A stretch of 64,000 bases of DNA from an uncultured Methylobacillus sp. (GTDB taxonomy: Bacteria > Pseudomonadota > Gammaproteobacteria > Burkholderiales > Methylophilaceae). The DNA lies in NCBI GenBank assembly GCA_903824575.1, contig CAIJXJ010000222.1, positions 25,873-89,872 on the forward strand, written 5' to 3'. The notes beneath the pieces were generated by a model. It did no database searches, was not told the DNA's origin, and saw nothing but the letters and a program-made list of their open reading frames with translations. Shown here piece by piece: positions 30,026-38,830 of this stretch (position 1 is the stretch's first letter; every line of letters begins with the position of its first letter). The translations under genes and the position numbers were made by a program.

Positions 30026-31153
30026 ATGAAATTTCTCATATTTATTTTGTCCCTGTTTTTTTCTGCCATCGTCATTGCCGATGACATCCCGCCGCCGCCC
30101 ACGCTCGCTGCCAAGGCTTTCGTGCTGATCGATTTCAACAGCGGCACGACGCTGGCGCAACAAGCTGTCAATGACCGCATTGAACCAGCTTCGCTGACCA
30201 AACTGATGACCGCTTACCTGTCCTTCAAAGCCCTCAAGAACGGACATTTACAACTGACTCAGGTGCTGCCGGTTAGCTTGAAGGCCTGGAGAATCGAAGG
30301 CTCCAAGATGTTCATCGAACCAGACCGGCCCGTCACCGTGGATGAATTACTGCATGGCATGATCATCCAGTCGGGCAACGACGCCTGCATCGCGCTGGCG
30401 GAAGGCATCGCCAGTTCTGAAGAAATCTTCGCCGGCCTGATGAACAAGGAAGCCGCGCGCCTGGGGATGAAGAATACACATTTCATGAATTCCACCGGCC
30501 TGCCGGATTCCAATCATTACACCACGGCCCAAGATCTCTCACTGTTGGCCGCTGCGCTAATTCGAGACTTTCCTGATCAGTACAAGCGTCTGTACGGGAT
30601 CAAGGAATACAGCTACAACAAGATCACGCAACCTAATCGCAACCTGCTGTTGTGGCGCGACCCTTATGTCGATGGCATGAAGACCGGGCACACCGAAAGT
30701 GCCGGCTATTGCCTGATTGCATCGGCCAAGCGTGGCGACATGCGGCTGATTTCGGTGGTACTGGGCACCCCGTCAGAAACCGCGCGTGCGGTGGAGAGCC
30801 AGAAACTTCTGAACTTCGGCTTCCAGTTCTATGATTCCCGTATCGTCTACAAACAAGGCCAGACCATCGGCACATTCAAGGTTTGGAAAGGTTCTGACAA
30901 CACCCTGGCCGCCACGGTAGCCCGTGATTTATATGTCACGCTACCCAAGAGCGACGCCGCACGACTCAAGGCCGACGTCGTGAGTCGTCAGCCTCTTATC
31001 GCGCCCATCGCTGCCGGCCAGGAAGTCGGGGAGATCCAGTTCTCGCTGGACGGCAAGCCTTTGATGAAGCACAAACTGGTCGCCGCCAAAGAAATCCCTG
31101 TCGCCGGCATCTTTGGCCGCATGGCTGACAGCATCAAGCTGATCTTCAATTAG
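30026..31153 (+). CDS. dacC: D-alanyl-D-alanine carboxypeptidase (PBP5/6 type)
   Basis: Removes the terminal D-Ala from pentapeptide stems in the periplasm. The 375-residue precursor has a signal peptide (about 18 residues), the active site SLTK (Ser56, Lys59), the SGN motif (QSGNDAC) and KTG (MKTGHTESAGY), then a PBP5-type C-terminal domain and an amphipathic tail. The ATG at 30026 begins the signal peptide; the frame is open further upstream inside rlpA. The symbol could equally be dacA. Confidence 0.94.
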   Translation: MKFLIFILSLFFSAIVIADDIPPPPTLAAKAFVLIDFNSGTTLAQQAVNDRIEPASLTKLMTAYLSFKALKNGHLQLTQVLPVSLKAWRIEGSKMFIEPDRPVTVDELLHGMIIQSGNDACIALAEGIASSEEIFAGLMNKEAARLGMKNTHFMNSTGLPDSNHYTTAQDLSLLAAALIRDFPDQYKRLYGIKEYSYNKITQPNRNLLLWRDPYVDGMKTGHTESAGYCLIASAKRGDMRLISVVLGTPSETARAVESQKLLNFGFQFYDSRIVYKQGQTIGTFKVWKGSDNTLAATVARDLYVTLPKSDAARLKADVVSRQPLIAPIAAGQEVGEIQFSLDGKPLMKHKLVAAKEIPVAGIFGRMADSIKLIFN

Positions 31154-31201
31154 TACAACAAACCTCTTTGACTGGATTTCTATTCGTTACTTAGGATTTC
31201 C

Positions 31202-32059
31202 TTGACGCAAATAGTCTATCTCAATGGCAAGTTTCTGCCGATCGAACAGGCCTACGTACCCGTGCTTGATCGCGGCTTCATCTTCGGCGACGGCGTGTAC
31301 GAGCTGATACCGGTTTACTCGCGTCATCCATTCCGCCTGCGTGAGCATCTGCAGCGCTTGCAGAACAGTCTGGATTCCATTCAGCTTGACAACCCAAAGT
31401 CCGTCGATGAATGGTCGCAGCTGATCAATGAGATGGTTCGGCAGGCTGATTTTGAGGACCAGTCGGTTTATCTGCATATCACCCGAGGCGTCTCCCGTCG
31501 CGACCATCCTTTCCCAAAGAATGTTGCGCCCACCCTATTCATGATGAGTAACCCGCTCACCACACCACCAGTTACCCAGGTCGAAAATGGTGTGGCGGCA
31601 ATCTCTGCCATCGATAACCGCTGGGACCGCTGCGACATCAAGGCCATCTCCCTGTTACCCAACGTGCTATTGCGCCAACTGGCGGTCGATGCGGGGGCCA
31701 ATGAAACCGTGCTTTTCCGCGACGGCATCCTGACCGAAGGCACGGCCAGCAACATCTTCGCCGTAGAAAACGGCATCATTCTGGCACCGGTCAAGGACCA
31801 TCACCTATTGCCGGGCATTACCTATGACTTGGTGCTGGAACTGGCAAAACACCACGGCATTCCAATTTCGATTGGACAGTTTGACGAATCGCGCATCCGC
31901 CAGGCTGACGAGCTGTGGCTGACTTCATCCACGCGTGAAGTGCTTGCCATCACCACACTCGATAATCGGGCCATAGGTCAGGGCCAGCCCGGACCGCTGT
32001 TCCGTACCATGTATGGCCTGTATCAGGACTACAAAAACAAGGTCATGCGCAATGGCTGA
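31202..32059 (+). CDS. dat: D-amino acid aminotransferase (class IV PLP enzyme)
   Basis: Interconverts D-amino acids and 2-oxo acids; likely supplies D-Ala or D-Glu. The 285-residue protein has the fold-type IV features VLDRGFIFGDGVYELIPV near residues 21-38, the PLP lysine at 147 (DIKAISLL) and the EGTASNIFAVENG phosphate-binding turn. The start is TTG at 31202 with AGGA six bases before it. Sits between dacC and ybeD-lipB, a common betaproteobacterial arrangement. Confidence 0.9.
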   Translation: MTQIVYLNGKFLPIEQAYVPVLDRGFIFGDGVYELIPVYSRHPFRLREHLQRLQNSLDSIQLDNPKSVDEWSQLINEMVRQADFEDQSVYLHITRGVSRRDHPFPKNVAPTLFMMSNPLTTPPVTQVENGVAAISAIDNRWDRCDIKAISLLPNVLLRQLAVDAGANETVLFRDGILTEGTASNIFAVENGIILAPVKDHHLLPGITYDLVLELAKHHGIPISIGQFDESRIRQADELWLTSSTREVLAITTLDNRAIGQGQPGPLFRTMYGLYQDYKNKVMRNG

Positions 32060-32318
32060 TGCGGACACCTTGCTCGAATTTCCCTGTGAATTTCCAATCA
32101 AGGTCATGGGCGAAACACGCGATGATTTCACCGCGACCATGCTCGAAATCGTGCGTTTGCACGCGCCGGACGTAGATGCCTCCCGCGTCGAATCTCGTCC
32201 CAGCAGTTCGGGTAAATACCTTAGCCTGACCATCACCATCACCGCCACCTCGAAGCCGCAACTGGACGACTTGTATCGAAGTTTAAGCGGTCATCCCATG
32301 GTCAAGGTCGTGCTCTGA
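32052..32318 (+). CDS. ybeD: YbeD family protein (DUF493)
   Basis: An 88-residue ferredoxin-like fold protein. The DUF493 pattern is clear: LLEFPCEFPIKVMGET at the start, then ESRPSSSGKYLSLTITI and a final LSGHPMVKVVL. Its ATG overlaps the end of dat by eight bases, and lipB follows after three. Gene order dat-ybeD-lipB-lipA matches the family's usual neighbourhood; its biochemical role is not established. Confidence 0.93.
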   Translation: MADADTLLEFPCEFPIKVMGETRDDFTATMLEIVRLHAPDVDASRVESRPSSSGKYLSLTITITATSKPQLDDLYRSLSGHPMVKVVL

Positions 32319-32321
32319 CCC

Positions 32322-32927
32322 ATGATCGTCAGGCACCTCGGTTTGACCGATTTTGAGACCACCTGGCACGAGATGCAAGCGTTCACTTTAAAACGGAGTA
32401 TTGATACGCCGGACGAACTATGGCTCACCGAACATCATCCCGTTTACACCTTGGGCTTGAACCGTCGTGATGTACGCATGCCGATGCGAGATGACATCCC
32501 GCTGGTCCTGACTGACCGTGGCGGCAAGATCACCTACCATGGACCCGGCCAAATTGTGCTATATGCCCTGATTAACCTCGAACGCCGAAAACTTGGTATT
32601 CGCGCCATGGTCGAACTCATGGAAGGTACCGTTATCCGCCTGCTCGCAAACTATGGCATCGAAGCTATGAGCCGCCGTGACGCGCCTGGCGTCTATGTGG
32701 CTGACACGAAAATTGCCTCACTCGGTTTGCGCCTGAAAAATGGCTGCTGTTATCATGGCCTCAGCCTGAATGTTGCCATGGACCTGTCCCCGTTCGACGC
32801 CATCGATCCTTGCGGCTATCAGGGACTTGCCATCACCCAGACCAGCCTGCTTGGTCTCGATCAACCCTTGGCATTGCTGGCCGACAGGCTAGTTGAATTT
32901 TTTATCCAGCGATTGGACGCAGCATGA
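32322..32927 (+). CDS. lipB: Octanoyl-ACP:protein N-octanoyltransferase
   Basis: Moves octanoate from acyl carrier protein to lipoyl domains. The 201-residue protein has [16 protein letters not shown] (here [13 protein letters not shown]) and [17 protein letters not shown] with the active lysine, and the catalytic cysteine in DPCGYQG. Followed by a tiny ORF overlapping by ATGA, then lipA. Confidence 0.96.
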   Translation: MIVRHLGLTDFETTWHEMQAFTLKRSIDTPDELWLTEHHPVYTLGLNRRDVRMPMRDDIPLVLTDRGGKITYHGPGQIVLYALINLERRKLGIRAMVELMEGTVIRLLANYGIEAMSRRDAPGVYVADTKIASLGLRLKNGCCYHGLSLNVAMDLSPFDAIDPCGYQGLAITQTSLLGLDQPLALLADRLVEFFIQRLDAA

Positions 32928-33040
32928 TCAAACTGTTAATCATCATTCTGTTAGGCCTCTACACCATTGGCTTCATGCAACCGCCATCCGGGCAGCCGGC
33001 CGCCAGCAAAACGGCAGCCGCATCCCAAAAGGCTGACTGA
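32924..33040 (+). CDS. 38-residue single-helix membrane peptide between lipB and lipA
   Basis: An ORF of 38 codons starting in the ATGA overlap with lipB and ending six bases before lipA. Its first 17 residues ([17 protein letters not shown]) form one hydrophobic helix, and the rest is Ala/Ser/Lys-rich ([15 protein letters not shown]). Start, overlap and tight fit between two genes argue for translation, but I cannot show conservation. No function can be named. Confidence 0.55.
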   Translation: MIKLLIIILLGLYTIGFMQPPSGQPAASKTAAASQKAD

Positions 33041-33046
33041 CACATC

Positions 33047-33988
33047 ATGCAAACACCCGTCAACAAGCAGCGCGGCGCAGCCAAGACTTCCCGCATCCCC
33101 ATCAAGATCGTGCCGCAGCCTGCTACCCGCAAGCCGGAGTGGATCCGCATGAAGATGCCTGACAGCGTGCGCTATCAGGAAATCAAGCAGATCCTGCGTG
33201 ACAACCAGCTGCATACGGTCTGCGAGGAAGCCTCCTGCCCCAACATCGGTGAATGTTTCAGTGGCGGCACCGCCACCTTCATGATCCTCGGGGACATCTG
33301 CACCCGGCGCTGCCCGTTCTGCGATGTAGCACATGGCAAGCCATTGCCACCGGATGCAGAGGAAGCGGAAAAAATGGCCCACACGATAGCCTTGATGAAA
33401 TTGAAATACGTGGTCATCACCAGCGTCGATCGCGATGACCTGCGTGATGGCGGAGCACAACACTTCGTCGATTGCATTCGTGCGGCACGCGAACAGTCGC
33501 CACAGCTCAAGATCGAAATACTGGTACCGGACTTCCGTGGCCGTCTCGACGCAGCCCTGGCCATCCTGAGCGGGGCGCCACCGGACGTAATGAACCATAA
33601 CCTGGAAACCGTGCCGCGCCTCTACAAGCAAGCCAGACCAGGCGCCGATTACGCCAACTCGCTCAAACTTCTGAGTGACTTCAAGACTCATTTTCCAAAC
33701 ATTCCCACCAAGTCCGGCCTCATGCTCGGACTAGGTGAAACCGACGAAGAAATTCTCGATGTCATGCAGGATTTGCGCAACCATGGCGTAGAGATGCTAA
33801 CCGTGGGCCAGTACTTGCAACCCAGCATCCACCACCTGCCAGTGTCACGCTTCGTCGAACCATCGCGTTTTGAATGGTTTGAGCAACAAGCGCTGGCCAT
33901 GGGTTTCACCAAAGCAGCCTGCGGTCCAATGGTCAGGTCAAGTTATCACGCAGATCAGCAGGTGCATGGTATCGGTGTTGTTGTATGA
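33047..33988 (+). CDS. lipA: Lipoyl synthase (radical SAM)
   Basis: Inserts two sulfurs into protein-bound octanoate. The 313-residue protein has both Fe-S sites: the auxiliary cluster cysteines in [13 protein letters not shown] and the radical SAM motif CTRRCPFC. It ends the cell-wall/lipoate cluster. Confidence 0.97.
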   Translation: MQTPVNKQRGAAKTSRIPIKIVPQPATRKPEWIRMKMPDSVRYQEIKQILRDNQLHTVCEEASCPNIGECFSGGTATFMILGDICTRRCPFCDVAHGKPLPPDAEEAEKMAHTIALMKLKYVVITSVDRDDLRDGGAQHFVDCIRAAREQSPQLKIEILVPDFRGRLDAALAILSGAPPDVMNHNLETVPRLYKQARPGADYANSLKLLSDFKTHFPNIPTKSGLMLGLGETDEEILDVMQDLRNHGVEMLTVGQYLQPSIHHLPVSRFVEPSRFEWFEQQALAMGFTKAACGPMVRSSYHADQQVHGIGVVV

Positions 33989-34021
33989 TTTTATAATCAC
34001 TAATCCTGCGTTCAGGTCAAG

Positions 34022-34279
34022 ATGCAAAAGCGATCAACCAAAGCAAGTGCCGCTGTCGAGCGACTCAACAAGCGTAGCGGGAATCTGTATTCACTGTCCT
34101 GCCGACCGGATGGATTGTTTGCACTGGTTCTGACGACGGAAACCGGGCATTTGGAGCCGCTTGGTTCGCCACAGCCAATGGATCAGTTCCTGCTGTTCGT
34201 CAACGGCATCGACCCCCCTACACCAAAACGCATCAGCAAACTGGATGTAGCCTTCAGGACTCAGCTTGAAAATAAGTAA
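34022..34279 (+). CDS. Small hypothetical protein
   Basis: An 85-residue ORF starting with ATG 33 bp after lipA. It is basic at the N-terminus (KRSTKASAAVERLNKRSGN) and looks like one alpha/beta domain. No known family. Tail-to-tail with the next gene. Coding status is plausible from its position and codon usage but unproven. Confidence 0.55.
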   Translation: MQKRSTKASAAVERLNKRSGNLYSLSCRPDGLFALVLTTETGHLEPLGSPQPMDQFLLFVNGIDPPTPKRISKLDVAFRTQLENK

Positions 34280-34337
34280 GCGATTACTGTTATGCGGCCC
34301 GAGAGGCGCAAAAAACATGGCGTCCAGTTGATCTTGC

Positions 34338-34841
34338 TTACACCGCAATAACCGGCCGCAAAGCCGCCAGATTTCCAAGAATGTTGGCTATCTTCTGGTT
34401 CTGCATGACATTGACTGCATTGCCAACCGAGGCATTGAGTTCTGTCGTGGCCTGCCATTGTGAGAGAAGGTTGCTTGGCGCATCGGGGTTATTTAACGAC
34501 CATCCGGGCGCGCCTGCGTTGTTATTATCTAGCTTCATCGCGGGCTGAAAAGTCAGCACAAAAGCATCTTGCTCGGAGATTGCACCGGACTTCAGCAACT
34601 CATTCCCCAGCGCCACCACCTGACGTGGCGACATATTCTGAACATCGTATTTATTCGCTATTTCGGAAAGTGACATCGACCGGGTCAGGTTGACCCTGTC
34701 CATGCTGGTGGAGGGAATTCCAGAGGCATTGACGGAACCCGGCAAGATTTTTCCGCTTTGTGCCATATTGGCGGCATAAATCGCCGCAACAGAGGAGGGG
34801 TAAGCATTGCCAAACGCCAGACCGCCCGCTTGAACATTCAT
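34338..34841 (-). CDS. Hypothetical protein (no recognised family)
   Basis: A 167-residue protein with a GAGG ribosome site seven bases before the ATG. Composition is rich in Asn, Ala and Ser, no signal peptide or membrane helix, and the middle looks helical (MSLSEIANKYDVQNMSPRQVVALGNELLKSG), a pattern reminiscent of small proteins predicted from flagellar or phage contexts. I do not recognise it. Confidence 0.65.
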   Translation of the reverse strand: MNVQAGGLAFGNAYPSSVAAIYAANMAQSGKILPGSVNASGIPSTSMDRVNLTRSMSLSEIANKYDVQNMSPRQVVALGNELLKSGAISEQDAFVLTFQPAMKLDNNNAGAPGWSLNNPDAPSNLLSQWQATTELNASVGNAVNVMQNQKIANILGNLAALRPVIAV

Positions 34842-34925
34842 GTCAAAGCCTCGACAGAGTTAAATGATCATCAACTCTGCAAGTCTCATGCCAATCCATG
34901 GCGCAACTATTTTACGACGATGCGC

Positions 34926-35150
34926 TCAGTTCCTTTTGATCGCAGCACGAATGCGTTCTATGGTTTCATCAAGGCGTGCCTTTTTTGATACTTCCAGCCC
35001 GAGACTCTCAGCGATCATGCTGATACGTCTTGGATCGAGAGGGATGCCACCGGCGTCTATGGCTGCAATCAACTGGCGCGCACGCACGATTTCAGGTGGA
35101 CAATCCTCACCGTTTGATAATTTACGGAACATCCGGCGTACAAAATTCAC
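34926..35150 (-). CDS. Small conserved-looking hypothetical protein
   Basis: A 74-residue basic protein starting with GTG at 35150 behind GGAAGAGATAGG; an internal ATG at 35132 is an alternative. It reads as a short helical bundle (IRAAIKRN at the end, LIAAIDAGGIPLDPRRISMIAESLGLEV in the middle). Function unknown. Confidence 0.6.
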   Translation of the reverse strand: MNFVRRMFRKLSNGEDCPPEIVRARQLIAAIDAGGIPLDPRRISMIAESLGLEVSKKARLDETIERIRAAIKRN

Positions 35151-35285
35151 CCTATCTCTTCCAGATCATTTTGGTCATCTTGCTGGAACTTCATCCTATT
35201 GGGCTTCAATATCATCCAATGGGTCTGTCATAAATTTGCTGGCTGAATCACCGAAAAGCATGAATGCCGAAAACATGTTGAGCCA

Positions 35286-35567
35286 CTATTTATAAACCTG
35301 GTGGCTTGGCCGGCCGGCAAGAATGTTATTAGCGCCCCAACTGGTGACGTTACGGAACGCGTCCGAGCGAATGAAGGTTTGGTATGCAGCCTCATCGCTC
35401 CACTCCGACATGATCAAATAATTGCCAGCCTGCTTGCAATCCTTGTAAAGCGTCGATTTGTCGTGGCCGTCGGCCTTGTTCAAAGCGTTCGCCACGCCCT
35501 CGAAAGCGCTTTCGAATTCCTGTTCATGTCCTGGAATAACCTGATAATTCATGCCGATAGTGATCAT
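35286..35567 (-). CDS. Antibiotic biosynthesis monooxygenase (ABM) domain protein
   Basis: A 93-residue dimeric alpha-beta barrel of the ABM/HmoA family: MITIGMNYQVIPGHEQEFESAF at the start and LIMSEWSDEAAYQTFIRSDAFRNV later. Such stand-alone domains act as small oxygenases, heme-degrading enzymes or dimer-forming ligand binders. AGGTAC precedes the ATG. Function cannot be narrowed. Confidence 0.85.
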   Translation of the reverse strand: MITIGMNYQVIPGHEQEFESAFEGVANALNKADGHDKSTLYKDCKQAGNYLIMSEWSDEAAYQTFIRSDAFRNVTSWGANNILAGRPSHQVYK

Positions 35568-35810
35568 TTATTGTACCTACTCGATTTGCTTGTGGTTATA
35601 GTTGAATTACGTGGAAAATTGAATGATAAAGGCTGGAGTCGTTTCGTGAACATATTTTCTTCCGGATATATCCACAGGCCTGGCCATATCGGTCTATGAT
35701 GGACTATGTTGCTTTGCCCATTCTGGCAGGCCTGCGGCAGGGACCCCCCCTGTAACAAACTTGAAGATGCGATGCCGGACAGATGAGCCGACACCGCGAG
35801 GAGAAACATC

Positions 35811-35942
35811 ATGGCCAAAGGTCAGCTACGCGGTAACAAGGAAACAAAGAAACCCAAGAAGGACACCAAGCCCGTGACCGCCCCCATCGGGACCTTCATC
35901 GCTATGCCGAAAGTCGTTCCACCGCAAAAACAAAAGTCCTAA
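35811..35942 (+). CDS. 43-residue lysine-rich small protein
   Basis: A 43-residue basic ORF, starting with ATG behind a strong GAGGAG ribosome site. It reads MAKGQLRGNKETKKPKKD and onward, rich in Lys and Pro. Proteins with the same MAKGQ-R-NxExKKPKK beginning occur in many proteobacteria, so I think it is real. The region before it (35568-35810) shows no other gene. Confidence 0.75.
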   Translation: MAKGQLRGNKETKKPKKDTKPVTAPIGTFIAMPKVVPPQKQKS

Positions 35943-35949
35943 CAAGCGC

Positions 35950-36183
35950 TTAGACGTCTTTCTTGATGCAATGGGCTGCCGTTGCATCATGATAGACCGC
36001 ATCAACACCGTCATCGTCCATGGCAGGGGAAGCCAAACGTTCCCTGAAACTGCTGCATTGCGACGACTCAGAAATGAGTTCGCTCACCAGCCTTGCCTTT
36101 TTGCTGGCTGCCAATGGGTGGTAGTGCCGTGAACAACCGCAGAGTGCAAGGATGGAAATAAGAATAATGATAAATTTTTGCAT
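35950..36183 (-). CDS. Small lipoprotein of unknown function
   Basis: A 77-residue precursor with a clear signal peptide and lipobox LALCGC near residue 17, followed by a short basic and then acidic stretch with two more cysteines (SQCSS and AHCIKK). Likely anchored to the outer membrane. Tail-to-tail with the 43-residue gene, eight bases apart. No family recognised. Confidence 0.7.
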   Translation of the reverse strand: MQKFIIILISILALCGCSRHYHPLAASKKARLVSELISESSQCSSFRERLASPAMDDDGVDAVYHDATAAHCIKKDV

Positions 36184-36312
36184 GAAATTAAGTGCCCTGC
36201 CTTAAGCTTTTCTGAATCTAAATAAGGTTGTATCAGGTCCGGATCTGGCAAGTAAACCAACATGCCAGACTGACAGGCCGCAAGCATAGCACCCGAACCA
36301 CAGCAACGCCGA

Positions 36313-37002
36313 TCATTCCAGCCACTGAGTATGCGAATTATCCATATTGCTGGTATTAATGCGCTTGGCGGCCTCTGGATCACCTGTCCAGAAGTGAAAA
36401 AACTCGCGTCCCACCTCCAGGAATAACGCGGCGGTTTCCTGCCTGACAAAAACCGGCAACATTGACTCAAGCGCTAAACGATAGGCCTTACCATCGTTAC
36501 CCTCCGTTTTTCGCAATTGCAACAGCAGCAACTTCGCCAAATTTACCCGGATTTCGATCACTTCTTTTTGCTGCGTCTCGATTTGAAGCGCTGCACGATA
36601 AGCGTTGATGGGCCATTTCTCCGAAAGAATAAACTTCTCTAGCGCCAGTTGCGCCCACATATCCCGCAGTGAACCTTGCGGAATCAGTGGCAACTCAGGC
36701 GCTACATCAAATGAACCATTCTTAGATAAGGCCGCGATAGCTTTGAAGTCATCGATCCAGAAATGATAGAACTCACGGCCGATGGCTAGAAAAAATGGCC
36801 AATTCTGCCTGTCGATCTCCGTCATCGCCTCATCCATGGCGCTACGGAAACTAGCGCTGTCAGCGGCCCCCTTGTCAAGGAATGGCAGCAATATTTCCAG
36901 CAATGCCTGACGCCGTTCGAGATTTTCAGCATTGGCCCCACGGCCTTCAAGTAGCCTGAGATAGGCCTCAAGCGAGTAGTGCCGGTTTTCCGCACCGGTC
37001 AT
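36313..37002 (-). CDS. Hypothetical protein with two internal repeats
   Basis: A 229-residue acidic helical protein. Two near-identical segments, FFLAIGREFYHFWIDD and LFLEVGREFFHFWTGD, lie near residues 75-90 and 197-212, so it is probably an internal duplication of one domain. GGAG lies 10 bp before the ATG. No family recognised. Divergent from the cupin gene across 196 bp. Confidence 0.7.
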   Translation of the reverse strand: MTGAENRHYSLEAYLRLLEGRGANAENLERRQALLEILLPFLDKGAADSASFRSAMDEAMTEIDRQNWPFFLAIGREFYHFWIDDFKAIAALSKNGSFDVAPELPLIPQGSLRDMWAQLALEKFILSEKWPINAYRAALQIETQQKEVIEIRVNLAKLLLLQLRKTEGNDGKAYRLALESMLPVFVRQETAALFLEVGREFFHFWTGDPEAAKRINTSNMDNSHTQWLE

Positions 37003-37198
37003 GGCATCAACTCTCCATTAATTGAAACGATTATGGCGTGTTGGGCGTATATCATCGTTAAAATATATTTTTCATGACTTAGGGCAGACTACATGAAGTA
37101 TAGCGGCAATGCCAACAGGTCGAGAGAAAGTCCAACCGGAGCAGCATCAGGCTGGTAACATCACGCCCTGAAATCTCAAACACTCAAGGACCATCAAA

Positions 37199-37525
37199 AT
37201 GAGCAACATTATCATCGAACACGCCCCTGACTCCACCCGCCTCGAAACTCTGGGTGTCTCCAAGTGGCCGACCTGGGAAAAAGAGGTGTCAGTCTTTCCC
37301 TGGCATTTCCATGAACAGGAGATTGCCTGGATCCTCGAAGGCGAGTGCGTGATTACCCCTGAAAACGGCGCGCCGGTGACGTTTGGCAAAGGCGATCTGG
37401 TCACTTTCCCGGCCGGCATGAAATGCAACTGGGAAGTTCTGCAACCACTCCACAAGCATTATCATCTGGACGGCAACAAGCTTAGTCAAGTCGCCCGTCG
37501 CGTACGCGCGATGCTGCCATTTTAA
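37199..37525 (+). CDS. Cupin-domain protein (DUF861-like)
   Basis: A 108-residue single cupin barrel. The N-terminal SKWPTWEKEVSVFPWHFHEQEIAWILEG and GKGDLVTFPAGMKCNWEV are the two cupin motifs; His and Glu residues could bind a metal. Similar proteins are annotated as cupin_3 or ethanolamine-utilisation-like. AAGGA precedes the start. Function unknown. Confidence 0.85.
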   Translation: MSNIIIEHAPDSTRLETLGVSKWPTWEKEVSVFPWHFHEQEIAWILEGECVITPENGAPVTFGKGDLVTFPAGMKCNWEVLQPLHKHYHLDGNKLSQVARRVRAMLPF

Positions 37526-37603
37526 GGCCTTGGGCCAGGGAGATGAAGCCCGAACGGTGGAATTTCTAGCTCCAAGTCCCCAGCCCCTGGACTCTCGTAA
37601 AAT

Positions 37604-38830
37604 TCAGTGCAGCTGGTGCAACTGAAGCCGGCGAAGCTTGGGTGCCAGCTTCGCCGTCACTACCACCACCGCCAGCGTCATCATGCCGCCGAGAATGACT
37701 GAGGGGACCAGCCCCAGCAATCTGGCTGCGAGGCCTGACTCGAACGCGCCCAATTCGTTGGAAGAACCGATGAAGATGCCGTTGATGGCCGAAACCCGGC
37801 CACGCATGGCATCCGGAGTCACGAGTTGCAAAATGGTGGATCGCGTGACGACAGAGATGCCATCAAAGATGCCGGATCCGGCCAAAATTAGTGCAGCAAT
37901 CCAAAACTCGGTGCTGAGCGCGAATGCAATCATGCACAGACCAAAACACGCCACCGCACCCAGCAGCCAGCGACCGGCATGCAGATTGATTGGGTGGCGC
38001 GTCATCATGATTCCGCTAACCACGGCCCCCACGGCAGGAGCCGCTCGAAGGATGCCAAGGCCTTCCGGCCCATAATGGAACACCTCGTGAATGAACGCGG
38101 GTAACATGGCTACCGTGCCGCCGAACAGCACCGCGAACATGTCGAGCGACATGGCGGCGAGCATGATCTGGTTACCATAGACGAAGCGCAAACCTTGGGC
38201 GATGCTGGTGAACACGGGTGTGCTTGCCACCGGCGGTGGCTCTTTTAGGCGCAGGGACAGCAAGGCCATGGTGGCAGACAGGCACAGCAGCGCGGCGACG
38301 GCATAGGCCACCGTCTTGCTGGTCCAGCCCACCAGGATGCCTCCCAGCGCAGGGCCGATTACCAACCCAAGCTGGAACGCGGAACTGCCGACGCTGGAGG
38401 CACGGGCATATTGTTCACGCGGCAAGATCAGCGCAAACAGAGCGCTGTAGGTAGGCGCGATGAAGCCACGCGCCAGTCCCACAAACACCATGGAACAATA
38501 GATCCAGATTACGGGATCCCCCTTCAGCCAGCCTGCCGAAACCGCAGCCAGCGTCAGAGCATTCAGGAACAGCATTACCCCAGCCAATACCCCGAACATC
38601 CGCCGCGAATGGTGATCAACCGCATAACCGGCGAACAGGGCGCAAACAAAATAGGGGATGACCTCCATCAAGCCAACCATCCCAAGCGACCACGGATCAT
38701 GGGTCAGCTGGTAGATGTGCCAGCCAACCACCACCGCGTTCAATTGATAGGCCAGCACCAACTGAACGCGGAAAGACAGCAGGCGCAAAAAGCCATGATT
38801 ATTATGGGAGAAGATCTGCCCGACGTTCAT
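37604..38830 (-). CDS. MFS transporter (multidrug/siderophore-exporter type)
   Basis: A 408-residue, 12-helix major facilitator of the EntS/Bcr-like group (AGYAVDHHSRRMFGVLAGVMLFLNA, and PTYSALFALILPREQYARASS). Substrate unknown. Its start overlaps the stop of the epimerase-like gene by ATGA, so both share a transcript. Confidence 0.88.
   Translation of the reverse strand: MNVGQIFSHNNHGFLRLLSFRVQLVLAYQLNAVVVGWHIYQLTHDPWSLGMVGLMEVIPYFVCALFAGYAVDHHSRRMFGVLAGVMLFLNALTLAAVSAGWLKGDPVIWIYCSMVFVGLARGFIAPTYSALFALILPREQYARASSVGSSAFQLGLVIGPALGGILVGWTSKTVAYAVAALLCLSATMALLSLRLKEPPPVASTPVFTSIAQGLRFVYGNQIMLAAMSLDMFAVLFGGTVAMLPAFIHEVFHYGPEGLGILRAAPAVGAVVSGIMMTRHPINLHAGRWLLGAVACFGLCMIAFALSTEFWIAALILAGSGIFDGISVVTRSTILQLVTPDAMRGRVSAINGIFIGSSNELGAFESGLAARLLGLVPSVILGGMMTLAVVVVTAKLAPKLRRLQLHQLH

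Noticed and set aside
34864..35295. Plus-strand ORF of 143 codons
   Set aside because: It overlaps two better supported minus-strand genes, has no ribosome site and looks like a shadow.
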